64,000 nt of DNA. It comes from a virus. The DNA is taken from IMG/VR virus record IMGVR_UViG_3300032236_001613, positions 1 to 64,000 of that record; one strand, given 5' to 3'. The notes beneath the pieces are model-generated. The model did not search any database, was not told the DNA's origin, and saw only the letters and a program-made list of their open reading frames with translations. Shown piece after piece: positions 58,203-63,824 of this stretch; position 1 is the first letter of the stretch, and each line of letters starts with the position of its first letter. The position numbers and the translations under genes were made by a program.

Positions 58203-58349
58203 ATGCTGGTTTATGTAGAATTGGCTTTAGTTGTGGCTTATATTGCATGGGTCGCACGGTTGTCGCTGAATGCAATGAAAACGGATGCCAGGGACGAACT
58301 GCGTAAGAGCTTTAAGGAGTTCCGCCGAGCGTTTGAAGATCTGCACTAG
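58203..58349 (+). CDS. 48-aa membrane-anchored microprotein
   Basis: An N-terminal hydrophobic helix (LVYVELALVVAYIAWVARL, 2-20) is followed by a charged cytoplasmic-type tail (KTDARDELRKSFKEFRRAFE). GGAG SD 8 nt before the ATG, and its own promoter. It has the layout of a small inner-membrane protein; function unknown. Confidence 0.75.
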   Translation: MLVYVELALVVAYIAWVARLSLNAMKTDARDELRKSFKEFRRAFEDLH

Positions 58350-58364
58350 TACAGCCGGTGGGGT

Positions 58365-58409
58365 GGTTCTCACAGACTGATGCGCTGCATCAAAAAGTCT
58401 GTGAGAACC
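58365..58409 (+). terminator. 14-bp perfect stem between two early genes
   Basis: GGTTCTCACAGACT/AGTCTGTGAGAACC with an inner GATGC-GCTG-CATC-type loop, ending 2 nt before the next -35. Possible terminator plus insulator; no T-run. Confidence 0.6.
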
Positions 58410-58411
58410 GG

Positions 58412-58439
58412 TTGACAACTGCTCTGCAGCGTTTATAAT
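58412..58439 (+). promoter_or_regulatory. Sigma70-type promoter TTGACA-N16-TATAAT
   Basis: Full consensus hexamers. Serves 58471 and following genes. Confidence 0.85.
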
Positions 58440-58470
58440 AGAATACACACGCAACCACCATAGGTGATTT

Positions 58471-58761
58471 ATGGCTACTACGAATGTGATCCGCATTGCT
58501 TTAGACGAGCGTATTGTTGAACGCTTGAAGAAGCCAATCCTCAAGGTTTGGCAGCAGGTCAGTCACGATGTCATGCGAGATGCTGAAGATATGGGCGAAC
58601 GCATTGACAATGAGAGCGCCATAGAGTGCTGCATTGATGCAGATCGTTTGCGCTATGAGGCTAACGATCGCGCTGCAGACGACTTTTTTAATATGATTTG
58701 CACCGAGCACGGCTATCCAGCTGTTCTCACGTTCCTTTCCAAAAAGATACGATTGGTTTAA
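58471..58761 (+). CDS. Small early protein, unknown
   Basis: 96 aa, helical (RIALDERIVERLKKPILKVW, then QVSHDVMRDAEDMGERIDNE) with a Cys pair (ECCIDADR). AGGTG SD upstream. First gene of a run of four tightly packed small genes. Not recognised. Confidence 0.75.
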   Translation: MATTNVIRIALDERIVERLKKPILKVWQQVSHDVMRDAEDMGERIDNESAIECCIDADRLRYEANDRAADDFFNMICTEHGYPAVLTFLSKKIRLV

Positions 58762-58765
58762 TGAG

Positions 58766-58945
58766 ATGATCATAGAAGTTATTAAAGCTGTCTACAACAG
58801 CCGAACGGGACAGCTGAATGTTACACTCAGCGACGGTGCCCGCCAGGTTGTGGTAGAAGGTGTAGAAAACATCGAGCGGGATTACCTGCTACGCGAGTTT
58901 TACAGTCTCGCACGTTGGTCTGCTGCAAACGTGAACAAGGTCTAG
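58766..58945 (+). CDS. Small early protein, unknown
   Basis: 59 aa. MIIEVIKAVYNSRTGQLNVT followed by a beta-rich part and a C-terminal helix (DYLLREFYSLARW). It starts 4 nt after the preceding stop and lacks a strong SD, so coupling is likely. The last codons overlap the dispersed repeat GCAAACGTGAACAAGGTCTAG, also present at 56544. Confidence 0.62.
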   Translation: MIIEVIKAVYNSRTGQLNVTLSDGARQVVVEGVENIERDYLLREFYSLARWSAANVNKV

Positions 58946-58956
58946 CGGGGTATTAT

Positions 58957-59118
58957 ATGGATATAGAACGAGAACAACTGCACGCACGTATACAACAACT
59001 GAAAACTCGTGCAGCAGCCGCAGAAGCATTACTGCTGAAGATCGAAGTCACCCTATGGGATCGTTCGGAAGCTAAAGACATTCAAGATCTCATACACAAC
59101 TATTTCAAGAGGGACTAG
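58957..59118 (+). CDS. Small coiled-coil protein
   Basis: 53 aa from the ATG whose SD is the GGGG of the dispersed motif AGCGGGGTATT, 6 nt upstream. Heptad-like helix (REQLHARIQQLKTRAAAAEA) and a second helix (KDIQDLIHNYFKR). The 100-aa membrane gene follows after 1 nt. Confidence 0.68.
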   Translation: MDIEREQLHARIQQLKTRAAAAEALLLKIEVTLWDRSEAKDIQDLIHNYFKRD

Positions 59119-59119
59119 T

Positions 59120-59422
59120 ATGCGCTACCGTCCAAGTCAAGAAACTATTGATGCTATTCTAAAGAAACAAATGACTGATGAGGATATTGCTCGCTACCGA
59201 CGTGCCTCACGCTTATACAAGATCTCGGGTGTTGTTGCTATTACTATCTGGCTGGGATGGATCGTAACTGGCTTCTTACACTTCAACAAAGCCAACGATA
59301 TCTTGTTTGAAGGCTTGTGGGCATCGTTGTTCTTTTGGGGTTACAGCATTTGGTTCGGTAACTGCGATCTACATCGTATGGATTACGTAGATCGTTTAGA
59401 TCGCAAAAAGCGTTCTCAGTAA
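59120..59422 (+). CDS. Two-helix membrane protein
   Basis: 100 aa. A charged N-terminal part (SQETIDAILKKQMTDEDIAR) precedes hydrophobic helices at ~38-55 (GVVAITIWLGWIVTGFL) and ~63-80 (ILFEGLWASLFFWGYSIWFG). The tail is basic (RLDRKKRSQ). GAGGG SD. Probably an inner-membrane protein of early infection; no family recognised. Confidence 0.75.
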   Translation: MRYRPSQETIDAILKKQMTDEDIARYRRASRLYKISGVVAITIWLGWIVTGFLHFNKANDILFEGLWASLFFWGYSIWFGNCDLHRMDYVDRLDRKKRSQ

Positions 59423-59504
59423 TGCAAACGAAAGCTGGACGTAACCGGCCGTGGGGCTAATCCCAAGACTACAAACGCGAAGCTGGAGACAGGTTCTTGG
59501 GAAA

Positions 59505-59550
59505 ATAGCACGACCGTACTATAAAACGACCGTGCTAATAGCACGACCGT
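59505..59550 (+). repeat. ATAGCACGACCGT repeats with inverted copy
   Basis: Direct copies at 59505-59517 and 59538-59550. ACGACCGTGCT (59526-59536) between them forms AGCACG/CGTGCT pairing. Lies ~50 nt upstream of the next promoter; operator-like. Confidence 0.65.
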
Positions 59551-59601
59551 TTGATCCCATGACTACAAACTTGCGCAAGCTCTTTGACCTAGTGGGAGAG
59601 G

Positions 59602-59630
59602 TTGACAACCCGTTTGCAGCCTCTTATAAT
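59602..59630 (+). promoter_or_regulatory. Sigma70-type promoter TTGACA-N17-TATAAT
   Basis: Perfect hexamers and spacer, serving 59662. Confidence 0.88.
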
Positions 59631-59661
59631 GTATTTGTAGAGTTAACATAAGGCGGTTGAT

Positions 59662-59931
59662 ATGATTAAATTCAACAAGCACTTTGTCTCGAATGGCACT
59701 TTGCGTGCTCGTTGCTGGTATACTGTGGACAATCGTATTGATGGACGTCGATGCGTCTCAATATACGCTAAAGACTACGGACACCAATTGGCTCAGGTTA
59801 TTACCACTGCAGAGTACAAGAACGATACAGACATCTCAACGGATTACTTTGAAAAAGGTAAGATTGTTTTGTTTGATGATCATCCTCTGTACTCAGAAGC
59901 GCGAAAGCGTGCCTTAGCCAACGAACGCTAA
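59662..59931 (+). CDS. Small early protein, unknown
   Basis: 89 aa, alpha/beta (LRARCWYTVDNRIDGRRCVS, GHQLAQVITTAEYKN) ending EARKRALANER. AAGGCGG SD, consensus promoter and a perfect terminator make it a self-contained unit. Not recognised. Confidence 0.78.
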   Translation: MIKFNKHFVSNGTLRARCWYTVDNRIDGRRCVSIYAKDYGHQLAQVITTAEYKNDTDISTDYFEKGKIVLFDDHPLYSEARKRALANER

Positions 59932-59940
59932 GTCGTTCTA

Positions 59941-59970
59941 ATACGCAGGCTCAAGTCCTGCGTATTTTTT
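59941..59970 (+). terminator. Intrinsic terminator
   Basis: ATACGCAGG-CTCAAGT-CCTGCGTAT followed by T-run. Confidence 0.93.
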
Positions 59971-60220
59971 AACAATTGGAAACCCCAGTGAACTACGTGC
60001 ACGCACGTGATTGCCCGTGGGGTAGCCCCAAGATCTGGTTCTTTGGCCATAGAAGAAGGTTTTTTTACTGTCTTGGGGTTGCCCCACTTTTAGCCGCTGC
60101 AGGCTGCCGTATTTGATAGCGGGGTATTTAAAATCCCACTATAAAAGAGCTACAGCTGGCAACAGGATCTTGTGGTCACAACACTTTTTTAATATTATCA
60201 AAAATATTTTTAAGATTATG
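59971..60220. other. Intergenic region with repeated G/C palindromes
   Basis: No gene seen. Holds GTGGGGTAGCCCCAAG (~60007) and TTGGGGTTGCCCCA (~60074), the motif ATAGCGGGGTATTTAAAA (~60115), and an AT-rich tract before the next promoter. Confidence 0.6.
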
Positions 60221-60248
60221 TTGACTTCTCGATAGATTGTGTTAAATT
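60221..60248 (+). promoter_or_regulatory. Probable promoter TTGACT-N16-TAAATT
   Basis: Downstream of an AT-rich block; serves the 29-aa gene at 60300. Confidence 0.55.
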
Positions 60249-60299
60249 AGTACACAGAGCCGAACAGGGCGGCTTAACTTAACTAGGGGAGTTCCATTG

Positions 60300-60389
60300 A
60301 TGTTACTGCAATCTAAAACTCTCACCACCAGAAACTGGGCAAAAGCTCAGCATCCGGTGGGAACTGCTCTCAGTCGTTGTCGAAACTAA
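60300..60389 (+). CDS. 29-aa microprotein (candidate)
   Basis: MLLQSKTLTTRNWAKAQHPV begins it; it ends LSRCRN. AGGGGAG SD 8 nt before the ATG and a promoter upstream support it. It is the last plus-strand gene before the convergent HD hydrolase gene. Confidence 0.5.
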   Translation: MLLQSKTLTTRNWAKAQHPVGTALSRCRN

Positions 60390-60398
60390 AACCATAAA

Positions 60399-60944
60399 CT
60401 AGACTGGGATGTAAAGCAACTCCTCGCCGGGTGGGACTACTAAATCCCTGGCCCTCCTCACCAAATCAGGATCCGCTAGCGTGAGAACATCCAACAACGC
60501 AGTCTTCTCCTCAAGGTAAACACGAGCAAACTTCGGATCATACCTTGTGATTGTGGCAGAATTGGAAATCATGTCCGCAACTTTGATCGTCTGCGCCGCC
60601 GCAGGCGCTCGACTCAAATGCTCACGATCAATGGCTTTACGTGCACGTCGATTACCGTCCGTGGGCCTAGATACATCTGTAAGCCAATGCACAAGGTTAG
60701 CCACCGCCTCTCCAAACTCCTCATAAAGCACATCATAGGTGACACTAGTGTCTTCCAAAACATCATGCAACCAAGCTGCTGCCAACATTTCATCCGTGTG
60801 CTCAACTGATTGCACAATACCCACAACTTCTGCTGGATGCACAATATAAGGCTCGTTTGTGTACTTACGACGCTGCCCAACAGCAGCATGAGCAGCAGTA
60901 GCAAAGATACGAGCATGATTCACCAATGGGTTTGTTTTGTTCAT
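60399..60944 (-). CDS. Mesh1/SpoT-type HD-domain (p)ppGpp hydrolase-like protein
   Basis: 181 aa, the size of small alarmone hydrolases (Mesh1 ~179). The landmarks are AAHAAVGQRRKYTNEPYIVHP (His near 19 and 36), AAAWLHDVLEDT (HD 60-61, ED 64-65), FGEAVANLVHWLTDVSRP and QTIKVADMISNSATI (Asp 124). These are the metal-binding and substrate-loop positions of the SpoT hydrolase fold. No synthetase domain is present. It would degrade alarmone or a related nucleotide during early infection. Start at 60944: the promoter -10 lies 6 nt upstream, so a longer frame is impossible and the mRNA looks leaderless. Confidence 0.82.
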   Translation of the reverse strand: MNKTNPLVNHARIFATAAHAAVGQRRKYTNEPYIVHPAEVVGIVQSVEHTDEMLAAAWLHDVLEDTSVTYDVLYEEFGEAVANLVHWLTDVSRPTDGNRRARKAIDREHLSRAPAAAQTIKVADMISNSATITRYDPKFARVYLEEKTALLDVLTLADPDLVRRARDLVVPPGEELLYIPV

Positions 60945-60950
60945 GAGCAC

Positions 60951-60979
60951 ATTATAACAGCAAATCCACGACCCGTCAA
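60951..60979 (-). promoter_or_regulatory. Sigma70-type promoter TTGACG-N17-TATAAT (minus)
   Basis: -10 at 60951-60956 and -35 at 60974-60979. The -10 is only 6 nt from the ATG of the HD hydrolase. Confidence 0.85.
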
Positions 60980-60984
60980 TCAAT

Positions 60985-61055
60985 CGATAGCGGGGTATTT
61001 AAAGACCCCACTACTACTGGGGCATATATAGCTAGGCCGATAGCGGGGTATTTAA
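60985..61055. repeat. Two copies of the AGCGGGGTATTTAAA motif
   Basis: GATAGCGGGGTATTTAAA at ~60987 and CGATAGCGGGGTATTTAAAA at ~61038. Between them lies CCCC-ACTACTACT-GGGG. Confidence 0.8.
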
Positions 61056-61063
61056 AAGGAATA

Positions 61064-61088
61064 GCTGTGCACCCAAAGAGTGCACAGC
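61064..61088 (-). terminator. Terminator-like hairpin after 61096 gene (minus)
   Basis: Perfect stem GCTGTGCAC/GTGCACAGC with a 7-nt loop. On the minus strand it is followed by TATTCCTTTT. Confidence 0.7.
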
Positions 61089-61095
61089 ATATCTA

Positions 61096-61512
61096 TCAAA
61101 CAATTACTTGGTAGGGCTTCCGCCAACTGCCTACGTGAATGCTGCAGTAGTATGCAGTATCAAAGTAGTCGATCTCACTGCGAGTATTGTCGTACCATTC
61201 AGCTGACTTGAGAGCTGCTAACAACTCTTCCAACGCCGTACGAGCAACACCTTCATAGTGGTCATGAATCCAATAGACGTTAACATCCTCATAGCCACTA
61301 GTATTGGGCCGAAAACCATGCATCTGATAACGCTGGTTCTGCCCACAGAACTCATTGCTGTTGCCGATAAAGTCGATAGGTCCCGAAGTCAACTTCAACT
61401 GAATAGTGCTGTGATTGCCAACACTGAGAGAACCCTTGAGCCCATACTTCTTCAACACGGGCTTGACAGCTGCTGCGATAACAGCTTTCTTCTCTTGATT
61501 CATATAAGCCAT
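61096..61512 (-). CDS. Conserved-looking phage protein of unknown function
   Basis: 138 aa. MNQEKKAVIAAAVKPVLKKY, LKGSLSVGNHSTIQLKLTSG, VNVYWIHDHYEGVA and WYDNTRSEIDYFDTAYYCSI follow a pattern I recall from many phages, always unnamed. Alpha/beta, soluble. AGGAG SD 6 nt before the ATG. It lies behind a terminator-like hairpin of the upstream gene. Confidence 0.82.
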   Translation of the reverse strand: MAYMNQEKKAVIAAAVKPVLKKYGLKGSLSVGNHSTIQLKLTSGPIDFIGNSNEFCGQNQRYQMHGFRPNTSGYEDVNVYWIHDHYEGVARTALEELLAALKSAEWYDNTRSEIDYFDTAYYCSIHVGSWRKPYQVIV

Positions 61513-61530
61513 TGCATGCTCCTAAACAAA

Positions 61531-61556
61531 GGGCGACAGCACTATTGCTGCCGCCC
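61531..61556 (-). terminator. Terminator-like hairpin (minus)
   Basis: GGGCGGCAGCA-ATAG-TGCTGTCGCCC on the minus strand, followed by TTTGTTT. Confidence 0.75.
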
Positions 61557-61566
61557 ATGCAATATA

Positions 61567-61794
61567 CTACTCTTCCCAACCGTAGTCGATCTCGCTAGTG
61601 GTATCAAAAGTCCACTGCAAACGATCACGGAAGTTAACAGAACGCACACGATCACGCTCACGATCCTGCAACTCAATGTCTGCAGCATCTTCCTCGTCAT
61701 CGGTGATATCAGCTTCGAGCTCAGCATCATCTGGCAACTCGATATCCATACGCTCATCAGCGTCCAAAACATCAGCAATGGTAAAACGGCTCAT
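61567..61794 (-). CDS. Small very acidic protein
   Basis: 75 aa, ~40% Asp/Glu in the middle (DADERMDIELPDDAELEADI, DDEEDAADIELQ), with a basic/aromatic C-terminal part (RLQWTFDTTSEIDYGWEE). AAAGGAG SD and a sigma70-type promoter. A DNA-mimic-like composition is notable, but function is unknown. Confidence 0.78.
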   Translation of the reverse strand: MSRFTIADVLDADERMDIELPDDAELEADITDDEEDAADIELQDRERDRVRSVNFRDRLQWTFDTTSEIDYGWEE

Positions 61795-61829
61795 CTCAAG
61801 TGCTCCTTTGCACTAACTCTACAGCTCTA

Positions 61830-61857
61830 AGTATACGCTCTGCGTACTATAGGTCAA
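61830..61857 (-). promoter_or_regulatory. Sigma70-type promoter TTGACC-N16-TATACT (minus)
   Basis: Serves the acidic 75-aa gene. Confidence 0.75.
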
Positions 61858-61877
61858 CCGTTTTTAAAAAGAAAAGT

Positions 61878-61900
61878 TGGGCAGTTTTGAGTGTTGCCCA
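61878..61900 (-). terminator. Terminator-like hairpin (minus)
   Basis: TGGGCA/TGCCCA stem with an 11-nt loop. The minus strand continues ACTTTTCTTTTT. Confidence 0.7.
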
Positions 61901-61916
61901 GCACCGGAGCAGCCTG

Positions 61917-62132
61917 TTAAACTGGCAGCTTGATCTCAAGGATCTGAGCCTGCTCGCTCACAAAGTTATTGCGAACGATGCCCGTCCAAAACGCAGTCTC
62001 AGTGATGTGATAACGCAAACCGCCCGAGGCAGTGCCATTGCCCGAAAGCATACGAGCTACAGCACGCACACTCTTGAACGTGCGGCGCTCGCCCGAAGGA
62101 AAAGTAACGTCAATCTTGATTGCCTTGTTCAT
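61917..62132 (-). CDS. Small early protein, unknown
   Basis: 71 aa from the ATG at 62132 (AGGAG 8 nt upstream). MNKAIKIDVTFPSGERRTFK and SVRAVARMLSGNGTASGGLR suggest a small DNA-binding-like alpha/beta protein, but I do not recognise a family. Own promoter and terminator. Confidence 0.75.
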   Translation of the reverse strand: MNKAIKIDVTFPSGERRTFKSVRAVARMLSGNGTASGGLRYHITETAFWTGIVRNNFVSEQAQILEIKLPV

Positions 62133-62178
62133 GTCATTTGCTCCTGTTTGTGATGACATTTACTAACTCAACGCATGT

Positions 62179-62207
62179 AGTCTACAGTCTTTTATCCAAC
62201 CTGTCAA
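62179..62207 (-). promoter_or_regulatory. Sigma70-type promoter TTGACA-N17-TAGACT (minus)
   Basis: Serves 62132. Located just downstream of the tRNA gene. Confidence 0.75.
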
Positions 62208-62239
62208 CTACTTTTTACCAACTTTCTTCAAACAATTTT

Positions 62240-62314
62240 TGGTAGGACCGGAGAGATTCGAACTCTCGACCAACGGATTAAAAGTCCGCTGCTCTACCGC
62301 TGAGCTACGATCCC
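62240..62314 (-). tRNA. tRNA-Lys (anticodon TTT), CCA encoded
   Basis: Cloverleaf read on the minus strand: acceptor GGGATCG/CGGTCCT (G-T pair at the end), D arm GCTC/GAGC with AGCGGTA loop, anticodon loop CTTTTAA, T arm GAGAG-TTCGAAT-CTCTC, discriminator A and genomic CCA. It decodes AAA/AAG, which suits an AT-rich, Lys-rich phage proteome. It probably comes from the same transcript as the GTG-start gene upstream. Confidence 0.96.
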
Positions 62315-62336
62315 ATTCGAAACTAGTGTATACTAC

Positions 62337-62504
62337 TTAATAAGCGTCTGTAACCTCGCGGTCCGTACGCCAGTTGTAGCGCAATTCCCGCTCATGGTCC
62401 TTGGCACTCTTGTGTGTACGAGGACGGTTAAATGTGTTAAGATTGCGGGCTACAGGATTGCTCTTGCGGCGCCGGTTCTTGTCCAAATAGTTGTGATCGT
62501 TCAC
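62337..62504 (-). CDS. 55-aa basic protein with GTG start
   Basis: MNDHNYLDKNRRRKSNPVAR begins it and WRTDREVTDAY ends it; charged, Asn- and Arg-rich. GTG start with AGGAG SD 6 nt upstream and a sigma70-type promoter. The tRNA-Lys starts 22 nt after its stop. Not recognised. Confidence 0.75.
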   Translation of the reverse strand: MNDHNYLDKNRRRKSNPVARNLNTFNRPRTHKSAKDHERELRYNWRTDREVTDAY

Positions 62505-62536
62505 TGTCTGCTCCTGGCAGCGTTTAGTGTCTATAC

Positions 62537-62565
62537 AGTATACGCAGCCCGTGGGGTAAGGTCAA
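62537..62565 (-). promoter_or_regulatory. Sigma70-type promoter TTGACC-N17-TATACT (minus)
   Basis: Serves the GTG-start gene and probably tRNA-Lys. Confidence 0.8.
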
Positions 62566-62967
62566 CCACTCCCCAAGAAATATTTTTTTAAGCTTGAACT
62601 AGGTCGTGGGGCAGGATCCCAAGATTTGGATCTCATGATTCTTGACATCTTGTGGGGCAAAATCATATAATATAGGCTGAAATTTGTGGCAAAAGTGCCA
62701 CAAAATCGGAGGTTCTCTTGACCATTTCTTGAGATTTTGAGAGGAAAAGTTTAGAAAATTTTGGGCAAAATTGAGGTTGACCTCCTCGGGGATGAGAGGC
62801 TATGCTAGAATACTTCTCTCACCTTTCGCCATCATTCTGGCCATTTTTTCGTCATTATTTCAGATGTTTTGGCCATTTTTTCTCATTGTTCTCATCAGAA
62901 TTTCTACACACGGAGAGTGTGTATAGATTCAGAGTTTTATCGTTGTTAGTCGATGATGAGTCTACTG
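62566..62967. other. Gene-poor region with two plus-strand promoters and hairpins
   Basis: TTGACA-N18-TATAAT at 62642-62671 is followed within ~12 nt by hairpin TTTGTGGCA-AAAG-TGCCACAAA (62683-62704) and GGAGG (62708-62712), but no open frame. A second promoter (TTGACC-N18-TATGCT, 62777-62806) follows. TGGCCATTTTTTC occurs twice (62840-62885). May encode a small RNA. Confidence 0.55.
62642..62671 (+). promoter_or_regulatory. Orphan sigma70-type promoter TTGACA-N18-TATAAT
   Basis: Consensus hexamers pointing into a region without a plus-strand gene. Confidence 0.72.
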
Positions 62968-63201
62968 TTAATCAAAGTTACCAATGGATAGAGTCACGCT
63001 TGAACGGATTACGCGAGCCAAGAGTAGGATTGCAGCAGTATGTTGGATATCAAGCTGTTGAGTAGTCCAATGATAGTAGTTAACCACAGCCCAGTTCCAT
63101 AGTTGACTAACCAGTACAGCAGCGAATAGTACAGCTACGATTGTTAGAGCTGTGCGTAAGAACAGTTCGTTCCAGGAGGGTAGTTTGTTTGTGTCTAACA
63201 T
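62968..63201 (-). CDS. Small membrane protein
   Basis: 77 aa with one long hydrophobic helix (LTIVAVLFAAVLVSQLWNWA, ~19-38) and a C-terminal half that may hold a second (TAAILLLARVIRSSVTL). AAGGAT SD 9 nt upstream and a sigma70-type promoter. Unknown. Confidence 0.68.
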   Translation of the reverse strand: MLDTNKLPSWNELFLRTALTIVAVLFAAVLVSQLWNWAVVNYYHWTTQQLDIQHTAAILLLARVIRSSVTLSIGNFD

Positions 63202-63237
63202 AGTGATCGGATCCTTATGTGTTAGTGTGTAGAGAGT

Positions 63238-63266
63238 ATTGTACGAGGGTTAGTTGGAGATGTCAA
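63238..63266 (-). promoter_or_regulatory. Sigma70-type promoter TTGACA-N17-TACAAT (minus)
   Basis: Serves 63201. Confidence 0.78.
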
Positions 63267-63330
63267 GTGTTAGTAAAAAATCTGCGCGATACGCTAGTGC
63301 GTAGTATTCTACAGCGGGGTATTATGGTCG

Positions 63331-63588
63331 TTAGGCAAAAGTATGTATCCAACGCCAGTCGCTGTACTTAAGTAGCAATAGAGTGTATTCTGGTGGAGTG
63401 TGTATAGTTAGCAGTTCGATATCGCCTCTTTCTATTAGAGGAGCTGCCACTTTGTATTCGCGTCGTCCAGGAGGGAGTTCTTTAACACAGTAGTGGGCAA
63501 ATGTCAGTTGATGATAGCCGCCCACTTCCTGTATGTAACATAACAAGTGATCGATTTTAAAGTATCTAGGCCAATTAGTTGCGATCAT
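63331..63588 (-). CDS. Small early protein, unknown
   Basis: 85 aa from the ATG at 63588. NWPRYFKIDHLLCYIQEVGG, FAHYCVKELPPGRREYKVAA and a C-terminal YTLLLLKYSDWRWIHTF suggest a folded soluble protein. It overlaps the upstream membrane gene by 14 nt and relies on coupling. Confidence 0.68.
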   Translation of the reverse strand: MIATNWPRYFKIDHLLCYIQEVGGYHQLTFAHYCVKELPPGRREYKVAAPLIERGDIELLTIHTPPEYTLLLLKYSDWRWIHTFA

Positions 63589-63766
63589 CGCGAGATAGTG
63601 CAAACAAGCGGTAGATATTGTAGACAGTAATCACTGCTGCTGCTGTAAAAATGATCTTCAGTAGGACTGCGCCCGCAGGTGGGTAGAGGTAAGCCACTAC
63701 GAAAACTGCAAAAATAGTAGCCAATAACAGGGCTGTCTTAGCAGCCGCAACCATATCGATATTCAT
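63575..63766 (-). CDS. Small two-helix membrane protein
   Basis: 63 aa. Hydrophobic helices at ~8-28 (AAKTALLLATIFAVFVVAYL) and ~32-50 (AVLLKIIFTAAAVITVYNIY), then a charged tail (LSRDDRN). AAAGGAG SD 9 nt upstream and a consensus promoter. Confidence 0.75.
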   Translation of the reverse strand: MNIDMVAAAKTALLLATIFAVFVVAYLYPPAGAVLLKIIFTAAAVITVYNIYRLFALSRDDRN

Positions 63767-63795
63767 AATCTTCTGCTCCTTTTTAAAGTGTGTAC

Positions 63796-63824
63796 ATTAT
63801 ACTAGAGTTAGAGTCGGCTGTCAA
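63796..63824 (-). promoter_or_regulatory. Sigma70-type promoter TTGACA-N17-TATAAT (minus)
   Basis: Perfect hexamers and spacer. The -35 overlaps the stop codon of the upstream partial gene. Confidence 0.88.

Noticed and set aside
59451-59651. 66-codon plus-strand frame
   Set aside because: It crosses the repeated palindromes, the ACGACCGT repeats and the full promoter of the next gene, and has no SD.
61258-61830. 190-codon plus-strand frame
   Set aside because: It is antisense to two well-supported minus-strand genes and crosses their terminator and start signals.
62802-63065. 87-codon plus-strand frame
   Set aside because: Its ATG lies inside a -10 box, the first half encodes an odd Phe/His-rich repeat, and the end is antisense to a better-supported membrane gene.
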